The notes beneath the pieces are model-generated. The model searched no databases and was not told the origin of the DNA. It saw only the letters and a list, made by a program, of their open reading frames with translations. Source: MR-S7 sp000400995 (GTDB taxonomy: Bacteria > Pseudomonadota > Gammaproteobacteria > Burkholderiales > Burkholderiaceae_C). Taken from it: a stretch of DNA of 64,000 nt. Below are positions 34,204 to 43,751 of this stretch, piece after piece. The stretch covers positions 4,464,001-4,528,000 of the forward strand of contig NZ_CP152342.1 in NCBI RefSeq assembly GCF_045291395.1. The letters run 5' to 3'. A program made the position numbers and the translations under genes. How positions within the stretch are numbered: the first letter of the stretch is position 1; the number at the start of each line of letters is the position of its first letter.

Positions 34204-37200
34204 TCAGGCCCGGCAGCGGGTGCGCAGCAGATGTTCCAGACGGTCCGACGGCAGCGGGCGGCTGAAGAAATAGCCCTGGTAGCACTGGCAGCCGGCCCGG
34301 GCCAGCCAGTCCCGCTGCTGCACGGTTTCCACGCCCTCGGCGATCGCCTCCAGGCCCAGGCTGTCGGCCAGGGCGATGATGGTGCGCACGATGGCCGCGT
34401 CGTTCGGGTCCGTGAGCAGGTCTCGCACGAAGCTCTGGTCGATCTTGAGCTGCTCCAGCGGCATGCGCTTGAGGTAGGCCAGGGACGAATACCCGGTGCC
34501 GAAGTCGTCGAGCGAGAAGCCCACGCCGTGGGCGCGCAGCGCTTCCATGGTGGCGATGGTGGCCTCCATGTCCTCCACCAGCAGGCTTTCGGTGAGTTCC
34601 AGCTTGAGCTGGCCCGGCGGCGCGCCGGTGACGGCCAGCACTCGCGCCACGTCGTCCACGAAGCCGTCGTTGCGGAACTGGCGCGAGCTCACGTTCACCG
34701 CCATGGTCAGGTGGGACAGCGCCGGGTCGTGCTGCCACGCGGCCAGCATGGAGCAGGCCGTGTGCAGCACCCAGCGCCCCAGCGGCAGCACCAGGCCCGT
34801 CTCCTCGGCCAGCGGGATGAACTGCGCTGGCGATACCATGCCCCGCTGCGGATGGGCCCAGCGCAGCAGGGCCTCCACGCCCACGATGCGCTCCTGGGCA
34901 TCGATCTGGGGCTGGTAGTGCAGCAGGAATTCCTGCTGCGACAAGGCGTTGCGCAGGTCGGCCTCGAGCGATGCGCGCTCCGCCACGGCCAGCTGCATGC
35001 CGGGGTTGAAGAAACGCAGCGTGCTGCGCCCTGCCGTCTTGGCCTGGTACATGGCCAGGTCGGCCTGCTGCAGCAGCTCGCCCACGGTGGTCGGCGCATC
35101 GTTGAACAGCGCGATGCCGATGCTCGGCGTGCTGCGGTACTGGTAGCCGGTCAGCACGTAGGGCGTGGAGAGCACGGACAGGATCTTCTCGCCCACGCCG
35201 CGGGCATGCAGGGCCAGCGCCTCGGGCTCGGTGCTGAGGTCCTCGACCATCACCACGAACTCGTCGCCGCCCAGCCGCGCCACCGTGTCCACGCCGCGCA
35301 CGCAGGTGGTCAGGCGCTGGGCCACGAGCTGCAGCAGCTGGTCGCCCTTGTCGTGGCCCAGGGTGTCGTTGAGGGTCTTGAAGTTGTCCAGGTCGATGAA
35401 CAGCAGCGCCCCGCCCTGGCGCTGGTGCTGGGCCTTGCGCAGGGCCTGGCCGATGCGCTCCATGAGCCGGATGCGGTTGGGCAGGCCGGTAAGCGGGTCG
35501 AAGAAGGCCAGGCGCTGGATCTCGCGCTCGCTTTCCTTGCGCTGGCCGATGTCGGCGTTGATGGCCAGCACCGATTCGGGTTCGCCGCGGTCGTTGCGCA
35601 CCAGGGTCCAGCGGCCCTCGGCCTCGATGGCGCGGCCGTTGCGGTCGTACTGCAGGATTTCCCCGCTCCAGTCGCCCTGCTGCATCACTGCGGCCGTGGC
35701 GCGCTCGAAATCGCGCGTGTCCTTGTACAGCAGCGTGGCGATGGAGCGTCCCAGCACTTCCTCGCGCGTCCAGCCGTACATGCGCTCCGCGCCTTCGTTC
35801 CAGAAGGTGATGCGGTGGTCCAGGTCGCGCACGATGATGGCGTCGCGGGCCTTGTCCAGCAGCGAGGCCTGGTGGCGGATGCGCGCGTCCGCCGTCTGGC
35901 GCTCCAGCTCGGCCGAGGCGCGCGCGGCGAAGATGCGCAGCGTGTTCTCGACGAAGTCGGCATGCTCCAGCGGCTGGGCGAACATCACGAAGATCAGCCC
36001 CACGGGCGTGCCGTCGCTGGCGGTGAGCTGCTGGCCCACATAGCTGCGCGCGCCCGCGCGCGTCAGCACCGGCGCATGCGGATACAGCGTGGCGGCGTGG
36101 TCCACGATCACGAACTGGCGGTGCGTCAGCAACTGCCGGCTGGGCGTGCCGTCCAGCGAATACTCGGCGTTGGGCTGCACCACGCCCTGCGTGACGTGCG
36201 ACAGGGTGATTGCGCGCGGGGGCTGGCCCTCCACGGGCGGCAGCAGGCGGGCCACGCAGGCGATCTGGGCGTCCAGGGCCTGGGCCATGTTGTGCGCCAG
36301 GCGCTCGAAGAACTCCGTGCCGATGCCCGCGGACACGGCCGTGGCCACCTTGAGCATCGCGCCCTGCAGGCGCTGCTGCTCGGCGCGGGCGCGCAGGTTG
36401 CCGATGCCGAAGGCCAGGTCGGCCGCCATGGCCTCGAGCAGCTGGGTCTCTTCCTCGCCGACATGCAGCACCTCGGGCGCATACAGCTGCAGCAGGCCGA
36501 AAGTGCGCTGCGCGTTGCGCAGCGGCAGGCACACCACGGCGTGGAAGCCCATGCGGGCCATCTGCCCGGCGACGCTGCGGAAGGACGGGTTGGTGCGGAT
36601 GTCGCGCACGATCATCGTCTGGCCGCTGCGCACGGTCACGCCTGCGGGGCCGTTGCCGTGGGGGTCGTCCGCGGACCAGCTCAGGCGCCGCAGGTCTTCC
36701 AGATACGCCTCGTCGGCGCCCGCGTGGGCCACGGGCTCGATGCTCTTGCGCTCGTCGTCGCGCACCATGCCCACCCAGCACAGCGAATAGCCGCCGATCT
36801 CCACGGCCACGCGGCACACGGCGTGCAGCAGCTCGGCCTCGGAGCCCGCGCGTACCAGGGTTTCGCTGCAGGCGCTGCGCATGCGCTGCGTGCGGTTCAG
36901 GCGGGCCAGCTCGCGCTCGATGCGGCGGCGCCCCGTCACGTCGTTGGCCAGCACCTGCCAGGCATCGTGGCCGCCGAAGGTGGTGCTGCCCACGAACAGC
37001 TCCATCTCGATGGGCGTGCCGTCCTTGCGCACGTGTTCGGCCAGGATGGGACCGGAGGGCGGGGCGGCTGCCGCCTGCATGGCCGCGGCGGCCTGGCCGC
37101 GCTCGTGCGCGGGCCAGAAGCCGCGCAGGTCCATGCCGCACAGCTCGTCTTCGCCATAGCCGTAGTGCTGGGCCATTGCGCGGTTCGCGGCCAGCAGGCG

Positions 37201-38619
37201 CAGGCTGCCGCGCTCGCAGACCCACATGGGCTGCGGGTGCTCGGCGAACAGTGCGCGGTATTGCAGTTCGGACGCGCGCAGCTGCGCATCTGCGTGCCGC
37301 AGCTGGACCAGGGCGCCCAGCGATTCGGCCAGGATGCGCAGATGCGCCAGGTGGCGCGGCGAAAATTCCTGCCCCGGCGCCGCCGTCACGTGCAGCAGGC
37401 CCGCCAGCGCGGCATGGCCGCGCAAGGGCGCGGCGATGAAGCGCCGACCGTCCTGCACGCAGGCCACATGGTCGTCCGGCAGCCCGTCGCTGCCCTGCGG
37501 GGCCGGCTGGGACAGCCGTTGCCACAGCGGGTGCTCGCCCAGCGCGCGGACGCTGTGCAGCGCCGGCAGCGGCCCCCCGTCCGCGCCCACGCGGGCGTGC
37601 ACGCGCAGCACATCGCCTTCGCGCAGCTCTATCACCGCGGACTCGGCGCCCGCCAGGTCGCAGGCGGTCTGCGCAGCCTCCTGCAGCACCTGCGCCAGCG
37701 GCTGCTCCAGGCGCGTGATCTGCTGCTGCACGCGCAGCAGGCGGGCATGGGCGTGGGCCTCCTGCTGCGTCTGCAGCTCGACCTGCTTGCGCGCGCCGAT
37801 GTCGGTCATGCCGCCGACCATGCGCCAGCCGCGCCCTTGGGCGTCGCGCAGCACGAAGCCGCGGTCGCGCACCCAGGCGTAGCTGCCGTCCTGGCGGCGG
37901 AAGCGGTATTCGTCGCTCCAGTGCTCGCCCGTGCCCTGGATCACGCCGTCCAGGCCCGCGAGCACGCGCTGCGCGTCCTCGGGGTGCAGCCGCTCGGTCC
38001 AGGAACGGCTGTCGGGCGGCAGGCTCTCCAGCGGCACGCCGAACAGCGTCTCCATGCCCTCGTTCCACCACATGGTGTCGTCCACCAGGTTCCAGTCCCA
38101 GATGGCATCGGCCGTGGCGCGGGCCACGAGGTGGAAGCGCTCGTCGCTCTCGCGCATGTCGCGCACCGCGCCGTGCAGGGCGGTGATGCGCCCCGCCACG
38201 TCGCGCACCGCCTGTCCCGCGAGCCGCACCGACACGGCTGCGCCGCACGGCAGCAGCGCCTGGCACAGCAGGTCCAGCGGCGTGCCGTGGAGCGTTGCCT
38301 CGCGCAGCGCGCCCTGCACCTGCGCGCGCGCCTCGGGCGCGAACCGCAGGGCGGCTTCTTCCAGGGAATGCCCGCCCTGCTCCCAGCCGAACAGCGCGGC
38401 CGCCTGCGGCGACCACCAGAGCCGGCCCTGCTCCACGTCCAGATGCCAGCCACCCGTGCGGGCCACGCGCGCCACCGTGTCCAGAAGGTCCGTCTGCGCG
38501 TCCGTCGGTCCGGAGGCCGGCTGGCGTGAAGGCGTGGGGGGAGCGGTGGTCACGGCGGTTTCGTGGTCAGGGCGTTGCGGCTCCCGCGCAGGCAGGCGCG
38601 CGTTCGCAAGACGGAGCAC
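34204..38619 (-). CDS. Multidomain PAS/GAF diguanylate cyclase-phosphodiesterase (GGDEF and EAL)
   Basis: A 1471-residue protein without obvious membrane segments. The order is PAS (about 45-150), PAS-PAC (165-285), GAF (305-440), PAS (450-570), GAF (590-740), GAF (750-920), PAS-PAC (930-1045), GGDEF (1055-1215) and EAL (1225-1465). The cyclase motif RLGGDEFVV is intact near 1116, and the EAL motif (VEALLRW near 1250) with LDDFGTGYSS and AEGVET is complete, so both synthesis and breakdown of cyclic di-GMP are possible. The input signals are unknown. The GTG at 38619 is one of several possible starts. Confidence 0.93.
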   Translation of the reverse strand: MLRLANARLPAREPQRPDHETAVTTAPPTPSRQPASGPTDAQTDLLDTVARVARTGGWHLDVEQGRLWWSPQAAALFGWEQGGHSLEEAALRFAPEARAQVQGALREATLHGTPLDLLCQALLPCGAAVSVRLAGQAVRDVAGRITALHGAVRDMRESDERFHLVARATADAIWDWNLVDDTMWWNEGMETLFGVPLESLPPDSRSWTERLHPEDAQRVLAGLDGVIQGTGEHWSDEYRFRRQDGSYAWVRDRGFVLRDAQGRGWRMVGGMTDIGARKQVELQTQQEAHAHARLLRVQQQITRLEQPLAQVLQEAAQTACDLAGAESAVIELREGDVLRVHARVGADGGPLPALHSVRALGEHPLWQRLSQPAPQGSDGLPDDHVACVQDGRRFIAAPLRGHAALAGLLHVTAAPGQEFSPRHLAHLRILAESLGALVQLRHADAQLRASELQYRALFAEHPQPMWVCERGSLRLLAANRAMAQHYGYGEDELCGMDLRGFWPAHERGQAAAAMQAAAAPPSGPILAEHVRKDGTPIEMELFVGSTTFGGHDAWQVLANDVTGRRRIERELARLNRTQRMRSACSETLVRAGSEAELLHAVCRVAVEIGGYSLCWVGMVRDDERKSIEPVAHAGADEAYLEDLRRLSWSADDPHGNGPAGVTVRSGQTMIVRDIRTNPSFRSVAGQMARMGFHAVVCLPLRNAQRTFGLLQLYAPEVLHVGEEETQLLEAMAADLAFGIGNLRARAEQQRLQGAMLKVATAVSAGIGTEFFERLAHNMAQALDAQIACVARLLPPVEGQPPRAITLSHVTQGVVQPNAEYSLDGTPSRQLLTHRQFVIVDHAATLYPHAPVLTRAGARSYVGQQLTASDGTPVGLIFVMFAQPLEHADFVENTLRIFAARASAELERQTADARIRHQASLLDKARDAIIVRDLDHRITFWNEGAERMYGWTREEVLGRSIATLLYKDTRDFERATAAVMQQGDWSGEILQYDRNGRAIEAEGRWTLVRNDRGEPESVLAINADIGQRKESEREIQRLAFFDPLTGLPNRIRLMERIGQALRKAQHQRQGGALLFIDLDNFKTLNDTLGHDKGDQLLQLVAQRLTTCVRGVDTVARLGGDEFVVMVEDLSTEPEALALHARGVGEKILSVLSTPYVLTGYQYRSTPSIGIALFNDAPTTVGELLQQADLAMYQAKTAGRSTLRFFNPGMQLAVAERASLEADLRNALSQQEFLLHYQPQIDAQERIVGVEALLRWAHPQRGMVSPAQFIPLAEETGLVLPLGRWVLHTACSMLAAWQHDPALSHLTMAVNVSSRQFRNDGFVDDVARVLAVTGAPPGQLKLELTESLLVEDMEATIATMEALRAHGVGFSLDDFGTGYSSLAYLKRMPLEQLKIDQSFVRDLLTDPNDAAIVRTIIALADSLGLEAIAEGVETVQQRDWLARAGCQCYQGYFFSRPLPSDRLEHLLRTRCRA

Positions 38620-38765
38620 GGCGGGGCAGCCGCATGGCGGGGTCCTCGGGTGGAATCATCGGCGGGGGTTTACGCCATGTTACACCCGGTACGGCATGCG
38701 CTGAAATCGCCCTGGCGCAGGACCACCGGCGTGCGGGCCCGGCCAGGAAGATTGCAAGCCTGAAT

Positions 38766-38803
38766 GGCCTTCAGCTCTTATCCAGCAAGCGCAAGCAGCT
38801 ATC
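38766..38803 (+). repeat. dispersed hairpin repeat, copy 8
   Basis: GGCCTTCAGCTCTTATCC, AGCAAGCGCAAGCAGCTATC. It is one of the more degenerate copies (stem CTCTT versus AAGCG). It lies just beyond the 3' end of the DAHP synthase gene, between it and the GGDEF/EAL gene. Confidence 0.75.
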
Positions 38804-38805
38804 GT

Positions 38806-39909
38806 TCAAGGAGCAACCGCGCGCCGCGCCCGCACGGCGGTGGCGAGCTGCTCCAGCACGGGCACCGTCTGCGCGAAGCTGATGCAGGCGTCCGTCACCG
38901 AAACCCCGGGCTGCAGCGATTGGCCGGGCACGATGTCCTGGCGACCCTCCTCCAGGTGGCTTTCGATCATCACGCCCGTGATGCGCGCGTCGCCCGCCGC
39001 GACCTGGGCGGCCACGTCCCCGGCCACCACGATCTGGCGCGCGTGCTGCTTGCTGCTGTTGGCGTGCGAGAGGTCGATCATCACCTGCTCGCGCAGCCCC
39101 GCCGCGCGCAGCAGCGCACAGGCGGCCTCCACGTCGGCCGCGCCATAGTTGGGCTGCTTGCCGCCGCGCAGGATCACGTGGCAGTCGTCGTTGCCGCGCG
39201 TCTCGAAGATGGCCGACTGGCCCATCTTGGTCATGCCCATGAAGGCATGCGGCGCACTGGCCGCGAGGATGGCGTCGCTCGCCACCTTCACGCCGCCGTC
39301 GGTGCCGTTCTTGAAGCCCACGGGGCAGCTCAGGCCGCTGGCCAGCTGGCGGTGGCTCTGGCTCTCGGTGGTGCGCGCGCCGATAGCGCCCCAGCTCACC
39401 AGGTCGCTGATGAACTGCGGGCTCAGCAGGTCCAGGAACTCCGTGCCCACCGGCAGGCCCAGCGCCAGGACGTCGAGCAGCAGGGCGCGGGCGCGCTCCA
39501 GGCCCTCGTTGATGGCGAAGCTGCCGTCCAGGTGCGGGTCGTTGATGTAGCCCTTCCAGCCCACGGTGGTGCGGGGCTTCTCGAAATAGACGCGCATCAC
39601 GACGATCAGATCCTGCGACAGCGCGTCGGCCTGCGCCAAAAGCTGCCGCGCGTATTCCATGGCCTGGTCGTGGTCGTGGATGGAGCACGGCCCCACGACC
39701 ACGACCAGCCGGTCGTCCCGCCCGTGCAGCACGCGCGAGATGGCGGCGCGGCTGCTTTCCACGAGCTGCTGCGCGGCCTCGGGCGCGGGCAGCCATTCCT
39801 CCAGGATGGCGGGCGTGATGAGCGGGCGCACCGCCTTGATGCGCAGGTCGTCGATGCGCGTGGTGTCCAGGGTGGAAGGTGTGGGCGTGGGGCGGTCGGT
39901 GTGGATCAT
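38806..39909 (-). CDS. aroG: 3-deoxy-7-phosphoheptulonate (DAHP) synthase, class I
   Basis: A 367-residue AroF/G/H-type enzyme. It has the phosphoenolpyruvate-binding VVVGPCSIHDHDQAMEYA, the signature MRVYFEKPRTTVGWKGYINDPHLDGSF and the metal ligands in DLSHANSSKQ and ESHLEEG. It joins phosphoenolpyruvate and erythrose 4-phosphate in the first step of aromatic amino acid synthesis. The N-terminal extension of about 40 residues fits feedback-inhibited forms. ATG 39909 gives the family N-terminus; an upstream in-frame start would overlap the lipoprotein gene. Confidence 0.94.
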   Translation of the reverse strand: MIHTDRPTPTPSTLDTTRIDDLRIKAVRPLITPAILEEWLPAPEAAQQLVESSRAAISRVLHGRDDRLVVVVGPCSIHDHDQAMEYARQLLAQADALSQDLIVVMRVYFEKPRTTVGWKGYINDPHLDGSFAINEGLERARALLLDVLALGLPVGTEFLDLLSPQFISDLVSWGAIGARTTESQSHRQLASGLSCPVGFKNGTDGGVKVASDAILAASAPHAFMGMTKMGQSAIFETRGNDDCHVILRGGKQPNYGAADVEAACALLRAAGLREQVMIDLSHANSSKQHARQIVVAGDVAAQVAAGDARITGVMIESHLEEGRQDIVPGQSLQPGVSVTDACISFAQTVPVLEQLATAVRARRAVAP

Positions 39910-39934
39910 GGTGCCCCGATTGTCGCGCGGGTGC

Positions 39935-40414
39935 TCAGGGCCGCCTGAAGCGTGCGCTCTGCTGCGCCCAGTAGCGCGATTCCAGGCTGTCCAGCCGCAC
40001 CGTGCCGCCCGAGGACGGCGCATGCACGAAGCGCCCCTGCCCCACGTAGATGCCCGCATGGGTGGGCTGCCCGCGACCGAACACCACGAGATCGCCGGTG
40101 CGCAGATCGCTCGCCCCTACCGCCTGCCCGAAGCCGCTGAGCTGTGCCACCGTGCGCGGCGGCGCCACGCCGGCGCGGCTGCTGTACACGTAGCCGATCA
40201 GGCCGCTGCAGTCGAAACCGCCCTCGGGCGTATTGCCGCCGTAGCGGTAGGGCGTACCGACCAGCCCCAGCGCGTGGATGGCGATATCGCTCGACTGCTC
40301 GGCCGACAGGCGGGAGTAGGCAGGGGAGCGCGGCCCCGCGGGCGGGGCCGTGCCGCAGCCGGTCGCCAGCAGCGCGGCGGCCAGGGCCAGGCCGGGAAGG
40401 AAGGGAGCACGCAT
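39935..40414 (-). CDS. NlpC/P60 (C40) family peptidoglycan hydrolase lipoprotein
   Basis: A 159-residue protein. The signal peptide has a lipobox LLATGC, so it should be lipid-anchored in the outer membrane. The C40 domain has the catalytic cysteine in GFDCSGLIGYVY near residue 70, a histidine in PTHAGIYVG and a following histidine in RFVHAPSSG. It cleaves cell-wall peptides and resembles Spr/MepS. It lies 25 bp upstream of aroG on the same strand. Confidence 0.92.
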   Translation of the reverse strand: MRAPFLPGLALAAALLATGCGTAPPAGPRSPAYSRLSAEQSSDIAIHALGLVGTPYRYGGNTPEGGFDCSGLIGYVYSSRAGVAPPRTVAQLSGFGQAVGASDLRTGDLVVFGRGQPTHAGIYVGQGRFVHAPSSGGTVRLDSLESRYWAQQSARFRRP

Positions 40415-40555
40415 GGCACCCGAGCGTAGCAGCCGTGCGGCGGCTCCATCGGCTTTCTCGTACTTTTTCCGGGCGTTTTCGGCCTGTTTTCGCGCTTTTT
40501 TTTCCGAAACCGCCGAAATCATTTTCGGAATTTGGCGCTTTCTTTTGCAAAGCCA

Positions 40556-40579
40556 TACAAAATTTTGTACTAGTACAAA
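40556..40579. promoter_or_regulatory. Overlapping palindromes, probable MocR/GntR operator
   Basis: TACAAAATTTTGTA (40556-40569) and TTTGTACTAGTACAAA (40564-40579) are two perfect palindromes that overlap, with a further AATACAATG half-site at 40580. The region from about 40460 to 40590 is AT-rich, in contrast to its neighbours, and separates two divergent genes. Repeated TACAA half-sites upstream of a MocR-type gene fit autoregulation. A separate hairpin, TTCCGAAA (40502-40509) and TTTCGGAA (40523-40530), lies nearby. Confidence 0.6.
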
Positions 40580-40594
40580 CAATACAATGCATGG

Positions 40595-41896
40595 ATGCCA
40601 TCGTTGTTTGCCCGAGGAAGCAATGCCAGAGACATTGCCGAAAGTCTTGAATATGCCATGCGTTCCGGCGCTCTGCAGCCGGGCGATCCCCTGCCCGCCG
40701 TGCGCCGCCTGGCGTCCGATCTGGGCGTCAATCCCAACACCGTGGCGGCCGCCTATGCGCGGCTGCGCAATGCCGGTCGCCTGACGACCGCGGGCCGCCA
40801 CGGCACGCGCGTAGCGGATGAGCCACCCCGCCCTGCCCCGGTCTTCGCCGTGCCGCCCGGGTTGCGTGACCTGGCCAGCGGCCACGTCGACGCCGCGCTG
40901 CTGCCGACGGCCTCGCAGTTGCCGAGTGTGCCGCACAACGACACCATGTGGAACGCGGAACTGCAGTCGCTCGCATGCGGCTGGCTGCAGGCGCAGGGGC
41001 TTCCGCAGGACGCAATGGGCGTCTTTTCCGGAACGCTCGACGCCGTGGAGCGCGCTCTGCGCCAGCATGCGCGCCCCGGTGACCGCGTGGCGATCGAGGA
41101 TCCATGCTGGCCGCCTCTGCTGGCGCTGCTGCACAGCCTGCGCCTCGTGCCCGTGGGGCTGCCGGTGGACGCGCAGGGTGTGCGTGCCGCCGCCGGGGCT
41201 GCTCGCGGGCTGCGTGGCGCTGGTGATCACGCCGCGTGCGCACAACCCCACGGGCGCGGCTCTGGGCACCACGCGCTGGAGGACGCTGCGCCGGCAGCTG
41301 CAGGCCAGCCCGCACACGCTGCTCATCCTGGATGACCACTGGGGCCTGCTGAGCCAAGCGCCCCTGGCCGTGGCTGGTGCATTGCCCCCCTGTGGCTGCA
41401 TGTGCTGTCCGTCAGCAAGGCGCTGGGGCCGGACTGCCGCGTAGCACTGGTGGCGGGCACGCCGCACCTGGTGCAGGGCATGTGTGCCCACCAGGCGCTG
41501 GGGCCGCGCTGGGTCAGCCGCTGGCTGCAGGCCTGGGTAGCGCGGCTGTGGAGCCAGGCGCGCAAGGGCAGGGGGTCTGGCTCGCTGCGGCACATGGCGG
41601 CCGGCTATGCGGCGCGCCGTACCGCGCTGGTCCGGGCACTGCGCGGCGAGGGCGTGGATATCGCGTGCGGTGAACGCGGCGAGGGCCTGCACCTGTGGCT
41701 TCCCGTGCCGCACGAGGCTGCCGTGGCGCAGTTCATGGCCGCGCGGAGCTGGGCCGTGCAGGTGGGGGCGCCCCTGCGTCTGCTGGCTGGTCCGGCCATC
41801 CGCGTCAGCATCGGCATGGTGGGGCCGCGCGACATGGCCCGGCTGGCGCGCGACTTGGCGGCGGCGCTGCGGCACACGGCCCGGGCGGTGTTCTAG
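40595..41896 (+). pseudogene. MocR/PdxR-type GntR-aminotransferase regulator with two frameshifts
   Basis: Read across three segments, it is a complete MocR-type regulator. The GntR winged helix (IAESLEYAMRSGALQPGDPLPAVRRLASDLGVNPNTVAAAYARLR) precedes a class I aminotransferase-like domain with ITPRAHNPTG and the cofactor lysine in SVSKALG. The frame breaks near 41194-41199 (one extra G in GGGG would explain it) and at the C6 run 41385-41390 (one missing C). The two shifts cancel, so the start and end share a frame. Either it is decayed or the sequence has two homopolymer errors. It is divergent from the NlpC/P60 lipoprotein, with an operator between. Confidence 0.8.
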
Positions 41897-41918
41897 AAAG
41901 CCTGGGGCATGAACGGCT

Positions 41919-42893
41919 TCAATTGGCCTTGGCGCCGGACTGCTTCACCATCTCACCCCAGCGGGGAATTTCGCTGCTGATGAAGCGGGCGAAATCTTGC
42001 GGCGAGTTGCCGCCCGTGGTGCCGCCGATGTCGCCCACGGCTTTCTGGACTTCCGGGGACTTCAGGCTGGCCACCGTCGCTTCGTGGAGTTTCTTCGCCA
42101 CCTCGGGCGGCATGCCCGCCGGGCCGGCGAGGCCGAACCACGGATAGACCTCGTACCCCTTCAGGCCGGATTCATCGAGCGTGGGAACGTCGGGCAGCAG
42201 CGGGCTGCGGTGCTGGGTGGTGACGGCCACGATGCGCAGCCCGCCGCTCTTGTAGTGCGAGCCGATGGAGGTATAGCTGGAGATGCCGATGGGCACGTGC
42301 CCGCCGAGCACGTCGCTGACGGCGGGCGCCTCGCCCTTGTAGCCGATGGCGTTGAGCTTGAGGCCGGCCATGGTCGCGAACTGCTCGCCCGCGAAATGCT
42401 GCGCGGTGCCGATGCCTCCATGCGCATAGCTGTACTTGCCAGGGTTGGCCTTGAGCAGCTTGACCAGCTCCTGGATGTTGTTCACGCCCAGCGACGGGTG
42501 CACGAACACCATGTAGGGCACGGTGAATAGCAGCGTGATGGGCGTGAAGTCGGTTTCCGGGTTGTACGGCAAGTGGGAATAGAGGGTCTTGTTGGCTGCC
42601 ATCGGGCCGTTGGTCACGATGCCGATCGTGTAGCCGTCGGGCGCGGCCTTGGCGATCATGTCGGTGCCGATGTTGCCTCCGGCGCCGGTGCGGTTGTCCA
42701 CCACCACGACCTGCTTGAGCTGCTCGGACATCTGCCGCGCGATGGCGCGAGAGATCACGTCGGTCACACCGCCTGCCGCATAGGGAACGATGAGGCGGAT
42801 GGGCTTGTGCGGATAGTCCTGGGCCTGGGCAGCCGTCATGCAGAAGGCGGCCACGAGGCCCGTAGCGAGCAGGAACATGTTTTTCTTGCGCAT
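41919..42893 (-). CDS. Bug-family (TctC) tripartite tricarboxylate transporter substrate-binding protein
   Basis: A 324-residue periplasmic protein with a signal peptide (cleavage after MTAAQA) and the Bug family opening YPHKPIRLIVPYAAGGVTDVISRAIARQM. GAGGNIGTDMIAKAAPDGYT and GGIGTAQHFAGE form the binding cleft for a carboxylated ligand. It is the last gene of an operon with a CoA-transferase and an SDR. No TctA/TctB membrane genes are nearby, as is common for the greatly expanded Bug family in Burkholderiales. It may bind the substrate of the regulon. Confidence 0.92.
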   Translation of the reverse strand: MRKKNMFLLATGLVAAFCMTAAQAQDYPHKPIRLIVPYAAGGVTDVISRAIARQMSEQLKQVVVVDNRTGAGGNIGTDMIAKAAPDGYTIGIVTNGPMAANKTLYSHLPYNPETDFTPITLLFTVPYMVFVHPSLGVNNIQELVKLLKANPGKYSYAHGGIGTAQHFAGEQFATMAGLKLNAIGYKGEAPAVSDVLGGHVPIGISSYTSIGSHYKSGGLRIVAVTTQHRSPLLPDVPTLDESGLKGYEVYPWFGLAGPAGMPPEVAKKLHEATVASLKSPEVQKAVGDIGGTTGGNSPQDFARFISSEIPRWGEMVKQSGAKAN

Positions 42894-42930
42894 GGTTTGT
42901 CTCCGGTTGGTTGTCTTTTGGGGATGAAAG

Positions 42931-43710
42931 TCAGGCTGCGACGTACTTGAGCCAGCGCCCGCCGTCGACCACGAGGTTGTCGCCCGTGACGTAGCCCGCC
43001 ATGTCGGAGGCCAGGTACACGGCCGCGTGGGCGACGTCGGCTTTGGCGCCGAAGCGGTTCAGCGCCGTCTTGCGGCGTTCCAGATCGCCTCGGCCGGTGT
43101 CGAGGTACATGCGCTTGGCACCTTCGGTGTCTCCGATAGGCCCAGGGGAGATGGTGTTGACGCGGATGCCGTCTCCACCCCATTCGACGGCCAGCGTGCG
43201 CGAGAGCGAAAGAATGCCGGCCTTGGCCGCTGCGGCATGCGCCGCGCCGGGCCAGCCCGTCAGGCCGAGCATCGTGATGATGCTGATGATGCTGCCCCCA
43301 TGCGCCGAGCGCTTGAGGTGCTCGTAGGCCGCCAGGCAGCCGTAGAACGTGCCGTTGAGGTCGATGTCGATGACGGTCTTCCAGCCGTTGGGCGTGAGCC
43401 CGGCGGTCGGGCAGTGGAAGTTGCCTGCTGCGTTGTTGACCAGGATGTCGAGTGCGCCGAAGCGTCCGACGGTCTGGTCGATGGCGCGCTTGACCTGATC
43501 GGCATCGCGCACGTCGGTGGCGATGGCCGCGGCCTCGATACCCTGCTGCTGGAGCGTGGAAAGGGCCTCCTCCAGGCGCGTCTGATTGCGGCTCGCAATC
43601 ACGACGCGGGCGCCCAGGCGCCCGTAGGTCTGGGCGATCTCGAAGCCGATGTCGCCCGCGCCGCCCGTAATGAAGGCCACGCGGTTCTTGAGTGTGTCTG
43701 GGGCGAACAA
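42931..43710 (-). CDS. SDR family oxidoreductase, 2,4-dienoyl-CoA reductase-like
   Basis: A 259-residue short-chain dehydrogenase. The cofactor loop is TGGAGDIG and the structural motif is NNAAGNF. In the active site the usual YxxxK is replaced: the sequence is HAAAAKAG, so Lys is kept but Tyr is Ala. This, with LAVEWGGDGIRVNTISPGPIGDTEG, is the pattern of peroxisomal-type 2,4-dienoyl-CoA reductases. It would reduce an unsaturated acyl-CoA. The start is a TTG at 43710 with GGAGAC upstream. Middle gene of the operon. Confidence 0.85.
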   Translation of the reverse strand: MFAPDTLKNRVAFITGGAGDIGFEIAQTYGRLGARVVIASRNQTRLEEALSTLQQQGIEAAAIATDVRDADQVKRAIDQTVGRFGALDILVNNAAGNFHCPTAGLTPNGWKTVIDIDLNGTFYGCLAAYEHLKRSAHGGSIISIITMLGLTGWPGAAHAAAAKAGILSLSRTLAVEWGGDGIRVNTISPGPIGDTEGAKRMYLDTGRGDLERRKTALNRFGAKADVAHAAVYLASDMAGYVTGDNLVVDGGRWLKYVAA

Positions 43711-43751
43711 AGCTGTCTCCTTGCAGTAGTGGTGGTGCGCGTTCTGTGGCG

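Noticed and set aside
33335..38416. A 1693-codon minus-strand frame
   Set aside because: It runs across the pagL gene and the GGDEF/EAL gene in the wrong frame and has low-complexity composition.
34231..38529. A 1432-codon plus-strand frame opposite the GGDEF/EAL gene
   Set aside because: The sequence is rich in Arg, Ala, His and Gln and has no domain, while the minus-strand frame has nine recognisable domains. It is a shadow.
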